A DNA stretch of 64,000 nucleotides, from positions 35,730-99,729 of the forward strand of contig JBGCDE010000056.1 of the NCBI GenBank assembly GCA_045105115.1, written 5' to 3'. Both the position numbers and the translations under genes were made by a program. Shown here in pieces: positions 27,864 through 34,821 of the stretch. Every line of letters begins with the position of its first letter. Position 1 is the first letter of the stretch. The DNA comes from JAUIET01 sp045105115. GTDB lineage: Bacteria; Pseudomonadota; Gammaproteobacteria; Pseudomonadales; JAUIET01. The notes under the pieces were generated by a model, which was given only the letters and a program-made list of their open reading frames with translations, had not been told where the DNA came from and did not search any database.

Positions 27864-28970
27864 CTAGAACGGCAGTCCAGCAATATGTTGTGTTATATAC
27901 TCCTTCAAACCAGCCACTTCAGATTGAGTTCCCCAGGGTTTTTGATACACAAAGGCTCCTGTCAACATGGCTACGCCTGCGCTGGCACGTAGCCTAGCTT
28001 GATCTCTAGGCAACTCAGGGTTAACTTCCAATATTGCTCTTGCCGCAAACAGGCGTATATCTTTGTAATAGCCCTCCAGGGTTTCAGCAATGGTGCCGTC
28101 CTTGTTTGATATCGCCCAGAACTCTCTCAGTAACGGTAAGGTCTTGTTTTCCCTCTCTTCACTCAAAATATACTCTGTGAACAAAACGAGCCTATCCAGT
28201 GGGCTACTAATTCTTGCTATATGCTGTTGGTAATACTGTCGGAAATGTACCTCAACGCGCTCCAGCATCGCGTGGTAAAGGTCGCCACGTGTTTTGAAGT
28301 AATGCTGTAAATGACCAGGTGTGATATCAAGTGCCAACGCTACTTTGCGAACAGAGAAATTCGCAACACCAAACTCCACCAAGGTATCAATCGCTTGCTC
28401 AACGATTTCAATACGCCTACTGGTGTCTTCACTTATCTCTGTGGTGTTTGAGCGTTCTTTTACCAATAAATCTACGACAACATCACCCAGGCGTGCCAGC
28501 GCGTTAATTTGCCCTTTATCCATACGCCGGGGCTTTTGATCAATAACACACAAGGTTCCCACCTGGTGCCCACTGGGAAGCCGCAAGGGTGCACCCGCAT
28601 AGAAACGCACATCTGGTGATCCTCTCACCATTGGATTGTCGCAAAAATCCGGATCAATTTGCGCATTCTCCACGCAGAAAACGCCGTGGTCTCGAATAGC
28701 ATGATCGCAAAACGCGATCGATCGCCCGGTTTCGCTCACGCCGTCAAGGCCATAATTTGCTTTGAACCATTGCCGGTTTTTGTCGACCAAAGACACCAGC
28801 GCAATTGGCACATCCAATAGCTTTGCGGCAGCTACCACTACCGCGTCAATTGCGGGGTTAGACTCGGTATCCAGTACCTTGAGGGCTCGCAAAGCCGCAA
28901 CGCGCTCCTCTTCGATGACCTCTGCTTGCTCTGCCACAACTACTCCCGAAATCCATTCGCGATCAATCAT
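27864..28970 (-). CDS. GAF-TetR fusion transcriptional regulator
   Basis: A 368-residue protein with two recognisable parts. Residues about 20-170 are a GAF domain of the kind found ahead of histidine kinases and diguanylate cyclases (LVSLVDKNRQWFKANYGL, SIAFCDHAI, FYAGAPLRLPSGHQVGTLCVID). Residues about 185-365 are a complete TetR-type regulator: helix-turn-helix VRKVALALDITPGHLQHYFKTRGDLYHAML and a helical ligand domain. TetR proteins normally have the HTH at the very N-terminus; here a small-molecule or redox sensor is placed in front of it. Targets are unknown. The ATG 28970 start has only a weak GAG-type SD. Confidence 0.85.
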   Translation of the reverse strand: MIDREWISGVVVAEQAEVIEEERVAALRALKVLDTESNPAIDAVVVAAAKLLDVPIALVSLVDKNRQWFKANYGLDGVSETGRSIAFCDHAIRDHGVFCVENAQIDPDFCDNPMVRGSPDVRFYAGAPLRLPSGHQVGTLCVIDQKPRRMDKGQINALARLGDVVVDLLVKERSNTTEISEDTSRRIEIVEQAIDTLVEFGVANFSVRKVALALDITPGHLQHYFKTRGDLYHAMLERVEVHFRQYYQQHIARISSPLDRLVLFTEYILSEERENKTLPLLREFWAISNKDGTIAETLEGYYKDIRLFAARAILEVNPELPRDQARLRASAGVAMLTGAFVYQKPWGTQSEVAGLKEYITQHIAGLPF

Positions 28971-28996
28971 GTCACTCTATAACACGAAGCACAACC

Positions 28997-29124
28997 CTGC
29001 GCTCCTAGGTCCAAATTGCGGGCGCAATCTGTCGAAGAAGTTCTCATTATGACCCGAGAACACACCACACATAAAAAAGGCCTCTTGCGAGACCTTTTGT
29101 ATGTGTGGCGCGCCCTGAGAGATT
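28997..29124. repeat. 128-bp direct repeat, copy 1 (contains terminator and a 3' fragment of tRNA-Arg)
   Basis: Matches 29172-29299 at a constant offset of 175 bp with a few mismatches and no gaps. It includes a copy of the terminator and, at 29106-29124, the CCA end, acceptor strand and part of the T-arm of tRNA-Arg, after which similarity stops. So the true tRNA 3' end and its downstream region were duplicated here. Confidence 0.85.
29073..29098 (-). terminator. duplicate of the tRNA-Arg terminator
   Basis: Read on the minus strand: an AAAAGGTCTC / GAGGCCTTTT stem with a GCAA loop and a T run. It is the second terminator met by a transcript leaving the tRNA gene, and it is identical to the one at 29248-29273 apart from its position. 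Confidence 0.75.
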
Positions 29125-29171
29125 GATTCGATCGGCCTAAGGGCCGCTCTCACCCCTGCGGGGCGTAGTCG

Positions 29172-29299
29172 CTGCGCTTCTACGTCCAAATTGCTGACGC
29201 AATCTGTCGAAGGAGTTCTCATCATGACCCGAGAACACACCACACATAAAAAAGGCCTCTTGCGAGACCTTTTGTATGTGTGGCGCGCCCTGAGAGATT
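29172..29299. repeat. 128-bp direct repeat, copy 2 (overlaps the 3' end of the intact tRNA-Arg)
   Basis: This is the parental-looking copy, since it runs into the complete tRNA gene. It starts within the sequence CTGCGCTTCTACGTCC and ends inside the T-arm of the tRNA. The 47 bp between the two copies (29125-29171) show no gene. Confidence 0.85.
29248..29273 (-). terminator. Rho-independent terminator of tRNA-Arg
   Basis: A minus-strand hairpin with stem AAAAGGTCTC / GAGGCCTTTT (one G-U pair), GCAA tetraloop and a run of six T, 8 bp beyond the encoded CCA of the tRNA. Spacing and orientation fit termination of the tRNA transcript. Confidence 0.85.
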
Positions 29300-29357
29300 C
29301 GAACTCCCGACCACCTGGTTCGAAGCCAGGTACTCTATCCAGCTGAGCTAAGGGCGC
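29281..29357 (-). tRNA. tRNA-Arg (anticodon UCG), CCA encoded
   Basis: A 77-nt minus-strand cloverleaf: acceptor GCGCCCU/AGGGCGC (7 bp), D arm starting TAGCTC with GG in the loop, anticodon stem CCUGG/CCAGG around loop CUUCGAA (anticodon UCG, reading CGN Arg codons), TTCGAAT T-loop, discriminator G and encoded CCA. All stems pair. A terminator follows directly. Its 3' end has been duplicated 175 bp downstream, and a damaged relative lies just upstream at 29382-29440. Confidence 0.95.
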
Positions 29358-29381
29358 TGTAAATCTATTCTATCTTGTTCA

Positions 29382-29440
29382 GCGCCCTGCTGGTTCGAAG
29401 CCAGGTACTCTCTCTTTACATTGAGCAGAGCTAAGGGCGC
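29382..29440 (-). pseudogene. tRNA-Arg-like remnant lacking the T arm
   Basis: Read on the minus strand, 59 nt: an intact 7-bp acceptor stem GCGCCCT/AGGGCGC, a D arm with an enlarged loop, an anticodon stem-loop identical in its core to the neighbouring tRNA-Arg (CTGG-CTTCGAA-CCAG), then directly the acceptor 3' strand. The variable loop, T arm and CCA are missing. It is best read as a decayed duplicate of tRNA-Arg(UCG); a functional T-armless tRNA would be surprising in a bacterium. It lies 24 bp upstream of the intact gene. Confidence 0.75.
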
Positions 29441-29467
29441 TTTAAGGCCACGCACTATACACGATTT

Positions 29468-30598
29468 CTACTCGTCAAAAAACAAGCGAATCTCGTTTTC
29501 AAGTTCCATGGTGTCTTCGTATCCGTGCTGGATCAGCTCTTTGCAAAATTCGCTTTCAAACAGCAAATAACTGGCCAGGCTGGCACCGCCTCCTTTGCCA
29601 GTGGCGCCGATTATTCGCATCAATGTGCGCATTGCGGGCGGTAAGTCGGGTACGTGTTTGGCGGCCAGTTCATCAAATTCTATGGAAGGGTTGATGGCCA
29701 GCAAATCGACAGTTTTCAGTCCATCGGTTTCTGCGTAGGGGTTTTCCAGCTGGATCATGCCAAGCAAATTATTGATTCGCATTAAGTGCTCTAGATCGGC
29801 TTCCATGCTATCTATAAACGCACTTTTAAATACATGGCCAATCATCTGTGCCAGCGAGGGTGAGTGCTTCTCTTCATCATGTCGTATCGGAACTCTGGCA
29901 TTGCCGCTAACACCAATCACCAGTAAACGATTTGCGCCCAGACGCAAAGCCGGGTTTAACGGCGTCAGCTGGCGAAGAGCACCATCACCAAAATATTCGC
30001 GGCTGAGCTTTTCAGCTGGAAATATGGCAGGTATTGCACTGGAGGCTAACAGATGACCCACCGATAAGTCCGCAGGCACACCAACATGGCGCAGCCTACG
30101 CCACTTTTCCATTTCAGGTCTGCCTTCAAAAAAAGTAACGCACTCGCCAGATTGATACCCGGTTGCGGTGACCGCAACGGCGTCAAGATGACCAGCCTCT
30201 ATCCGGCGCTGTATGTTGCCAAATTTAACACGCTTTTCCAGAAGCTGCCGCAGTGGCTCATTGTCTAGCAAAGCAACCGGGCGGGTCTTACCTACGCCGT
30301 CGTTAAATAATGAGCCGAGCAGCCGGGCCACACTGTAGGCAACGTCTCTGCGTTGAGCCTTGTAGATTAAATCCACATGCAGGCTGTTCCAGAGGCGCTC
30401 CACTTTTTTAACAGCCAGGCGAAAGTTATTGGCAGAAGACGCCAGAGCAACAGCGTTAATCGCGCCTGAGGAGGTGCCACTGATAATTGAAAAAGGGTTG
30501 TGTGCGTTCTTGGGGCGCAGGTCACCGATCGCTTTCAGTACGCCTACTTGATAAGCGCCACGTGCACCACCACCCGATAAAACCAGGCCTGTTTTCAC
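29468..30598 (-). CDS. patatin-like phospholipase
   Basis: A 376-residue protein with the patatin catalytic layout: oxyanion loop SGGGARG at residues 8-14, nucleophile elbow GTSSG (Ser44), and DGALR carrying the catalytic Asp. It hydrolyses acyl chains from phospholipids or related lipids. It begins with GTG at 30598, 2 bases after the stop of the upstream gene, so it is probably translationally coupled to that small periplasmic protein. No signal peptide is visible, pointing to a cytoplasmic or peripheral membrane enzyme. Confidence 0.88.
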   Translation of the reverse strand: MKTGLVLSGGGARGAYQVGVLKAIGDLRPKNAHNPFSIISGTSSGAINAVALASSANNFRLAVKKVERLWNSLHVDLIYKAQRRDVAYSVARLLGSLFNDGVGKTRPVALLDNEPLRQLLEKRVKFGNIQRRIEAGHLDAVAVTATGYQSGECVTFFEGRPEMEKWRRLRHVGVPADLSVGHLLASSAIPAIFPAEKLSREYFGDGALRQLTPLNPALRLGANRLLVIGVSGNARVPIRHDEEKHSPSLAQMIGHVFKSAFIDSMEADLEHLMRINNLLGMIQLENPYAETDGLKTVDLLAINPSIEFDELAAKHVPDLPPAMRTLMRIIGATGKGGGASLASYLLFESEFCKELIQHGYEDTMELENEIRLFFDE

Positions 30599-30600
30599 GC

Positions 30601-31086
30601 TTACTTCAGTTTGAAGCTTTTGTGAATATCCTTGGCAAGAGCAATATTGATTTCATCCATGCCCTGCAACGCGTAATTCGCTGTGATCAGCTTACCGCTG
30701 CAATACATATAGAAATCAACATTGGTACCTTCTTTTTCTGGCTTAAAATAGGCCAGATAATCTACCGTACAACCTTTGCGCTTGTAACGAGCCGACTCTT
30801 GAATATTGCCACCGCGAGCTTTTACTTCCCGGGTTGCTTCGCCGATCAACTCTGAACTTAGCTGGTCTGTGTAATTCTTGTCTTTCTCTTTACCAATGTG
30901 GAAGAACACGAACGCCTTATCTTCGCGATTTCCATAACTGTAGTAATACTTCTGCTCGTCTTGACCAGCGGTCATCTCGGACCAACCGGGTCCCATATCA
31001 ATTCTGAAAACCTGGTTCTCGGTCGCCTGGGCATGCGCTTGTACAGCCACCAAGCAAACGATAAAGAATAATCTAACTAATCTCAT
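30601..31086 (-). CDS. small periplasmic protein of unknown function
   Basis: A 161-residue protein with a clear signal peptide (MRLVRLFFIVCLVAVQAHA, cleavage near residue 19-20). The mature part contains two Cys (GCTVDY and YCSGK) that could form a disulfide, and Tyr/Lys-rich strands. I do not recognise the family. I chose ATG 31086 because the signal peptide starts there with GGGA upstream; the frame extends to 31170 through non-signal sequence. It is cotranscribed with the patatin gene, so a role in envelope lipid metabolism is possible but unproven. Confidence 0.65.
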   Translation of the reverse strand: MRLVRLFFIVCLVAVQAHAQATENQVFRIDMGPGWSEMTAGQDEQKYYYSYGNREDKAFVFFHIGKEKDKNYTDQLSSELIGEATREVKARGGNIQESARYKRKGCTVDYLAYFKPEKEGTNVDFYMYCSGKLITANYALQGMDEINIALAKDIHKSFKLK

Positions 31087-31178
31087 GAGCGCAGTCCCAC
31101 TGTTCACAGCCATTAAGTATATGGCAAGCAGTAGCGGGTTTTGAGCGCAGAGTTCGGCATTACTGCGCAAGCGTGCAG

Positions 31179-32000
31179 TCAGTGCGCAGTCTGCATGCTG
31201 CGGAAAAAGTCGCTTGTGGCACTGTCGCCGGGATAGAACGCCTCAACTCTTAGCTCATCAGCGGTTATGTCTTGCGCGGTGCCAAACGTTGAAATCACTG
31301 AAAACAGGCTTAGCTTTAAATCATCTCGTTCCAGCTCCAGCGGCAAAACAGGTAACAGCTGTTCATCGGGAAGTTCTACTGCCTCGATCGGTCCGGCAAG
31401 CTCGAGCAATTTGGCCAGCAGTTTTCCATATTCTGCATCGCCATTTTCATTCGCTTCACGCCTCAAGCGGCGCACAAAAGTTGGGGCCGCCTGATGCCAA
31501 TTGCTAATAAATGGCCGGAAACCATCTGGGTGCAGCGTTAGTGCGGCTAAATTATGACGTGCTTGTTCTCCCATATCAGCAATAAATCGTTCACTGGGTT
31601 CTGCCAGGCTGAACAGTAACTCGCCGGCCGTATTCATCATCACCACGTTCCAGAAGCGATCTATTACGACCGCCGGCAACGGGTTGTGATGTTCGAGCAC
31701 TCTGTTTAACGCATCCAGCACCGGCGCCATATCCGGCTCTTGCAAACTGCGCTCGGAATACACCGCGGCAAAACCTGCAGCGCGCAGTAAGTTGTTTCGT
31801 TCACGAAGTGGAATATCCAGGGCTTCTGACAAACGAATAACCATTTCTCGACTGGGCTTGCTGCGCCCAGTCTCTAGCCAGCTGATGTGACGTTGAGAAA
31901 CATTGGCCTCCAATGCCAATTCCAGCTGCGACAATTTTCGGTACTGTCGCCACTGGCGACAGTGCGAAGGAAATTCGTGCCCTGCTAACTGTCCCGCCAT
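31179..32000 (-). CDS. XRE-family regulator with MmyB-like ligand domain
   Basis: A 273-residue protein. An N-terminal helix-turn-helix (about 12-70: WRQYRKLSQLELALEANVSQRHISWLETGRSKPS) is followed by the MmyB-like domain (about 100-265) with AVVIDRFWNVVMMNTAGELLF and HNLAALTLHPDGFRPFI. MmyB-type regulators are thought to bind fatty acids or similar ligands, and usually control an adjacent gene. The divergent DUF2834-like membrane gene begins 130 bp away, and that gap is the likely operator region. A perfect 9-1-9 palindrome (31944-31962) falls within the first codons. Confidence 0.85.
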   Translation of the reverse strand: MAGQLAGHEFPSHCRQWRQYRKLSQLELALEANVSQRHISWLETGRSKPSREMVIRLSEALDIPLRERNNLLRAAGFAAVYSERSLQEPDMAPVLDALNRVLEHHNPLPAVVIDRFWNVVMMNTAGELLFSLAEPSERFIADMGEQARHNLAALTLHPDGFRPFISNWHQAAPTFVRRLRREANENGDAEYGKLLAKLLELAGPIEAVELPDEQLLPVLPLELERDDLKLSLFSVISTFGTAQDITADELRVEAFYPGDSATSDFFRSMQTAH

Positions 32001-32129
32001 ACGCCACGCTCCAGATCATGAATACGGTCATTCTTGTCGCAAAGTGTAACTGGTTCAATAACCTTGGAGGTAATTGATGCTATTCAACTGGCAATCCACA
32101 CTGATAGCTCAACTGATGGAGTAACCACT

Positions 32130-32414
32130 ATGAACATGAAACCAATCGCACTCACTCTGCTGATACCCTTTCTGGCTCTGACCGCCTACACCATTATGGA
32201 TGTGGGCTACATCGGTATCTTCGAATACCATCTGCACAGTTCTGCAGGCTGGCAGGTAATCACCGACCTGGTCATTGGCATGTTTCTGATTATGATCTGG
32301 ATGTATCGCGACGCCAAAAAAAATGGCAGTAATCCATGGCCCTATCTAATTGCTACTTGTTTCCTGGGCTCGATTGCACCGTTGACTTATCTGGTATTAC
32401 GCAAGCAAGCTTAG
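32130..32414 (+). CDS. small membrane protein, DUF2834-like
   Basis: A 94-residue protein with three predicted TM helices (about 5-25, 43-60, 70-88) and a conserved MIWMYRDAKKNGSNPWPYL loop that resembles DUF2834 proteins. The function is unknown. ATG 32130 is supported by GGAG 8-9 bases upstream; an upstream in-frame ATG at 32034 has no SD. It is divergent from the XRE/MmyB regulator, which probably controls it. Confidence 0.7.
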   Translation: MNMKPIALTLLIPFLALTAYTIMDVGYIGIFEYHLHSSAGWQVITDLVIGMFLIMIWMYRDAKKNGSNPWPYLIATCFLGSIAPLTYLVLRKQA

Positions 32415-32446
32415 AAAGTTGTAACGCCATGCAGGCGGGTGATTAT

Positions 32447-33298
32447 TCAGGCCGAGGTTTGAACAAAGGTGCCACTTTGCGACACAAATCGAAGGCTTAG
32501 GAATTGAGCGCCCAATAAAAAACCCGCGTCGGCACCTACACAATGTGCCACCCGGGCCACAGCAGTGAAACTTGGGCTTTCAACTTTAATCAAGTGCCCA
32601 GCATGCAGTGGATGCGTAAAACGAAGTTTTAAGCCATGCAAGGATAAGTCCACCAGCACAGCGTGTTGCTTCTCGCCTGGCCAAAAAGGCCATATATCAA
32701 GCGGGCTGTTGCGTGGTTGTCGCTGAATAGACCGATCGCCTGATTGCTCCATGGCATCAGGGTTGAGCTTCAGCAGAGGACTGCTGCACTTTGTGCAATC
32801 AGAATCGATACCAGGGGTTGCCTTGTATGGCGTTTTGCAGAAAAAACAGCTGTTCGCCGGTATCGGTTCGTCATTGGGGCTGTATCTGCGCTCTGAAGTT
32901 TGCTCGGAGCTGGTCTTTTCTTCGCCGCGTGTATCATCTTCTGTTTTTTGAGCGTGATCGTTTCCGTTTTTTGCAGTTTGATCGTGGCCTTGCGCGTCGG
33001 TATCTTCTTGAGCCTGGGCCTTACCCTCACTACCACCGTCGCGCTGTTCTTCACCCTGCTGGCCGGCATCTGCCATGGTTCGCTCACGCAATAGCCGCGC
33101 ATCGTAGGCCGCGCGTAATTTTTTGTCAGACAGCACCGCATACGCTTCATTGATTACTGAGGCATCCCATTCGTCGCCGCCAAGATCCGGATGTTTCTTC
33201 AACTTTTGCATGATGGTGCGATAAGACATTTTTATCAGCTCAAGCGGCGCGTCTGGTTGCACATGCAAGATTCGATAATAGTTACGCTTGTTTTTCAT
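32447..33298 (-). CDS. J-domain / zinc-knuckle / PilZ fusion protein
   Basis: A 283-residue protein with three parts. Residues 5-70 are a J domain with the HPD motif (36-38) that stimulates DnaK-type ATPases. Residues about 75-145 are a hydrophilic, Glu/Lys/Gln-rich linker. A CFFC...CTKC pair (about 152-172) looks like a small zinc-binding knuckle. The C-terminal 90 residues resemble PilZ, with RSIQR (RxxxR) and DLSLHG (DxSxxG), the two c-di-GMP contact motifs. This suggests c-di-GMP-controlled recruitment of Hsp70. The start ATG 33298 is preceded by a weak SD. It stands alone. Confidence 0.82.
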   Translation of the reverse strand: MKNKRNYYRILHVQPDAPLELIKMSYRTIMQKLKKHPDLGGDEWDASVINEAYAVLSDKKLRAAYDARLLRERTMADAGQQGEEQRDGGSEGKAQAQEDTDAQGHDQTAKNGNDHAQKTEDDTRGEEKTSSEQTSERRYSPNDEPIPANSCFFCKTPYKATPGIDSDCTKCSSPLLKLNPDAMEQSGDRSIQRQPRNSPLDIWPFWPGEKQHAVLVDLSLHGLKLRFTHPLHAGHLIKVESPSFTAVARVAHCVGADAGFLLGAQFLSLRFVSQSGTFVQTSA

Positions 33299-33564
33299 GA
33301 GTCTGAATGTGGGACGTTTGTGTGACTTATTAAAGTTATATCGCCCTATTATGCTTTTCGGTGATGCAATTCAGCTTCAATTCACATTTAAAGCCATAAA
33401 GTGCGAACAATTTCACAAAAAGCGCACCTGGAGACACGCCTCTAATGGTAAGTTTTCACGTAAACTCGGTGCATTATTGCCAACTTGAACATTCACTACG
33501 TTGGCACTTAAAACGGAAGCACGTCGCTGAAGCATTGCGACATACAACGGAGCTTGATAATCAC

Positions 33565-33666
33565 ATGAAACAACTAAGCGCATTAGTTGACGTAGCCGCA
33601 GTAGCGGCATTCGCCTACGCGGTTTGGGTCGTAGTATCCGAAACCTATGCCTTACTGATTTTATAA
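33565..33666 (+). CDS. possible 33-residue single-TM small protein
   Basis: The open frame from ATG 33565 encodes a 33-residue peptide whose middle (ALVDVAAVAAFAYAVWVVV) would form one TM helix. GGAG occurs 12 bases upstream, further than ideal. A terminator on the same strand follows about 100 bp later, so a transcript is likely, but coding is unproven. The same frame is open upstream to 33445 without a good start. Confidence 0.35.
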   Translation: MKQLSALVDVAAVAAFAYAVWVVVSETYALLIL

Positions 33667-33770
33667 TCAGTAACATCAGCTTTACCTACCGGGCCTTACG
33701 GTAAGGCCGTGAAATCGCCGGCTCCCTGTTATTGATAGCAGACGATCAGCGTGCTGTTTTCACTCCTATA

Positions 33771-33805
33771 CTGCGAACCCCGTTTTGGGGTTCGCAGCTT
33801 TTTTT
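33771..33805 (+). terminator. strong Rho-independent terminator
   Basis: A stem CTGCGAACCCC / GGGGTTCGCAG with a TTTT-containing loop, followed by CTTTTTTT. The T run is on the + strand, so it ends a + strand transcript from the intergenic stretch, not the minus-strand SDR gene that ends at 33836. Confidence 0.88.
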
Positions 33806-33835
33806 AGGCATTAACAGATTTTACATCTGCGCTTT

Positions 33836-34717
33836 TTACATCTGGGGAATAGAAGCCAAATCAAACGGTAATTCAGCCCGACCATAGCGTTGCGCGCGGT
33901 CTGCCAGCTGTGCCTCGGCGTCTTCAACGTTAATCATAATGATGAAGCGCTGATCCAACACACCTTCCACCGCATACTTACCAAGCTCATCCAGGTCTTG
34001 AAAATTCAATTCCATACCAGCGTCACTGGCCGCTTTCTTAAAGTCTTCGATTTTAGGTGCGGGTATGCCTGGCTTTTCACGCTTTAATTCTTGCGGTCTA
34101 TTACGCTCTGTGGTCCAGATGCCAGTATCAAGCATGCCACCTGATGGGTAAAAAATGGAAGCACGCAAATTCGTACCTTCTGATTCTAGCTGCGCACCCA
34201 GGCATTCAGTAATAATCGACACGGCCGCTTTGCTGGAGGCGTAAACACTTTGATAAGGAAGCGGTGAAATGCCTCCATCACCAGATGAGGTGTTAATCAC
34301 ATGCCCCCCTTCGCCCGCCTCAATCATGCGCGGCACAAACGACTGAATGCCGTGAATAACACCCATCACATTCACACCATGTACCCATCGCCAATCATTC
34401 GGGGTGGTTTCCCACACGTTGGCAGAAGGCGCCGCCACACCGGCGTTATTCCACAACGCATGACAGGCGCCATGAAGATCAAATACATGGGCCGCTAGAG
34501 ACTCAACCGACTCAGCATCAGAAACATCCACCACAAAACCGCTGGCGGCATCTGTGTTCAGCTCACCAAGTGTGGCATCCAACGCAGATTGCTCTACATC
34601 AGCAATAACCACTTTCGCACCTTCTGCCAGCAGAGCTTTGACAATACCTTTGCCAATGCCACCCGCGCCTCCGGTAACAACCGCTACCTTGCCACTAAAA
34701 TTATCAATACCGGCCAT
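33836..34717 (-). CDS. short-chain dehydrogenase/reductase (SDR)
   Basis: A 293-residue classical SDR: cofactor loop TGGAGGIG near residue 15, acidic ADVE after beta-2 (NAD preference), NNAG, the active-site Ser (SSGDGG) and YASSK (Tyr-Lys pair). It oxidises or reduces an alcohol/ketone substrate that cannot be named from sequence. It is longer than many classical SDRs, by a C-terminal extension of about 40 residues. GAGG lies 7 bases before ATG 34717. It appears monocistronic. Confidence 0.87.
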   Translation of the reverse strand: MAGIDNFSGKVAVVTGGAGGIGKGIVKALLAEGAKVVIADVEQSALDATLGELNTDAASGFVVDVSDAESVESLAAHVFDLHGACHALWNNAGVAAPSANVWETTPNDWRWVHGVNVMGVIHGIQSFVPRMIEAGEGGHVINTSSGDGGISPLPYQSVYASSKAAVSIITECLGAQLESEGTNLRASIFYPSGGMLDTGIWTTERNRPQELKREKPGIPAPKIEDFKKAASDAGMELNFQDLDELGKYAVEGVLDQRFIIMINVEDAEAQLADRAQRYGRAELPFDLASIPQM

Positions 34718-34821
34718 AATGCCCTCATCTGTTTACAGTGAAATCCAGATGAATTCTAGCAAAGGCAACATGGAAACATCGTGTCGGAATGTTTATTGGA
34801 AGCTTCCAGGTCCGCAGCCAA

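Larger units (their letters stand above)
33299..33835. other. 537-bp intergenic stretch with a possible small transcript
   Basis: It contains no gene longer than 75 codons that I trust. Present are a possible 33-codon membrane peptide (33565-33666), a small hairpin at about 33691-33711 (GGCCTTAC / GTAAGGCC), and a strong + strand terminator (33771-33805). Together these suggest a short + strand transcript of unknown role. No repeat copy is found here. Confidence 0.5.

Noticed and set aside
28997..29299. CRISPR-like direct repeats at the tRNA-Arg locus
   Set aside because: Only two copies of a 128-bp unit, separated by 47 bp, containing a terminator and a tRNA end; no short regular repeats or cas genes.
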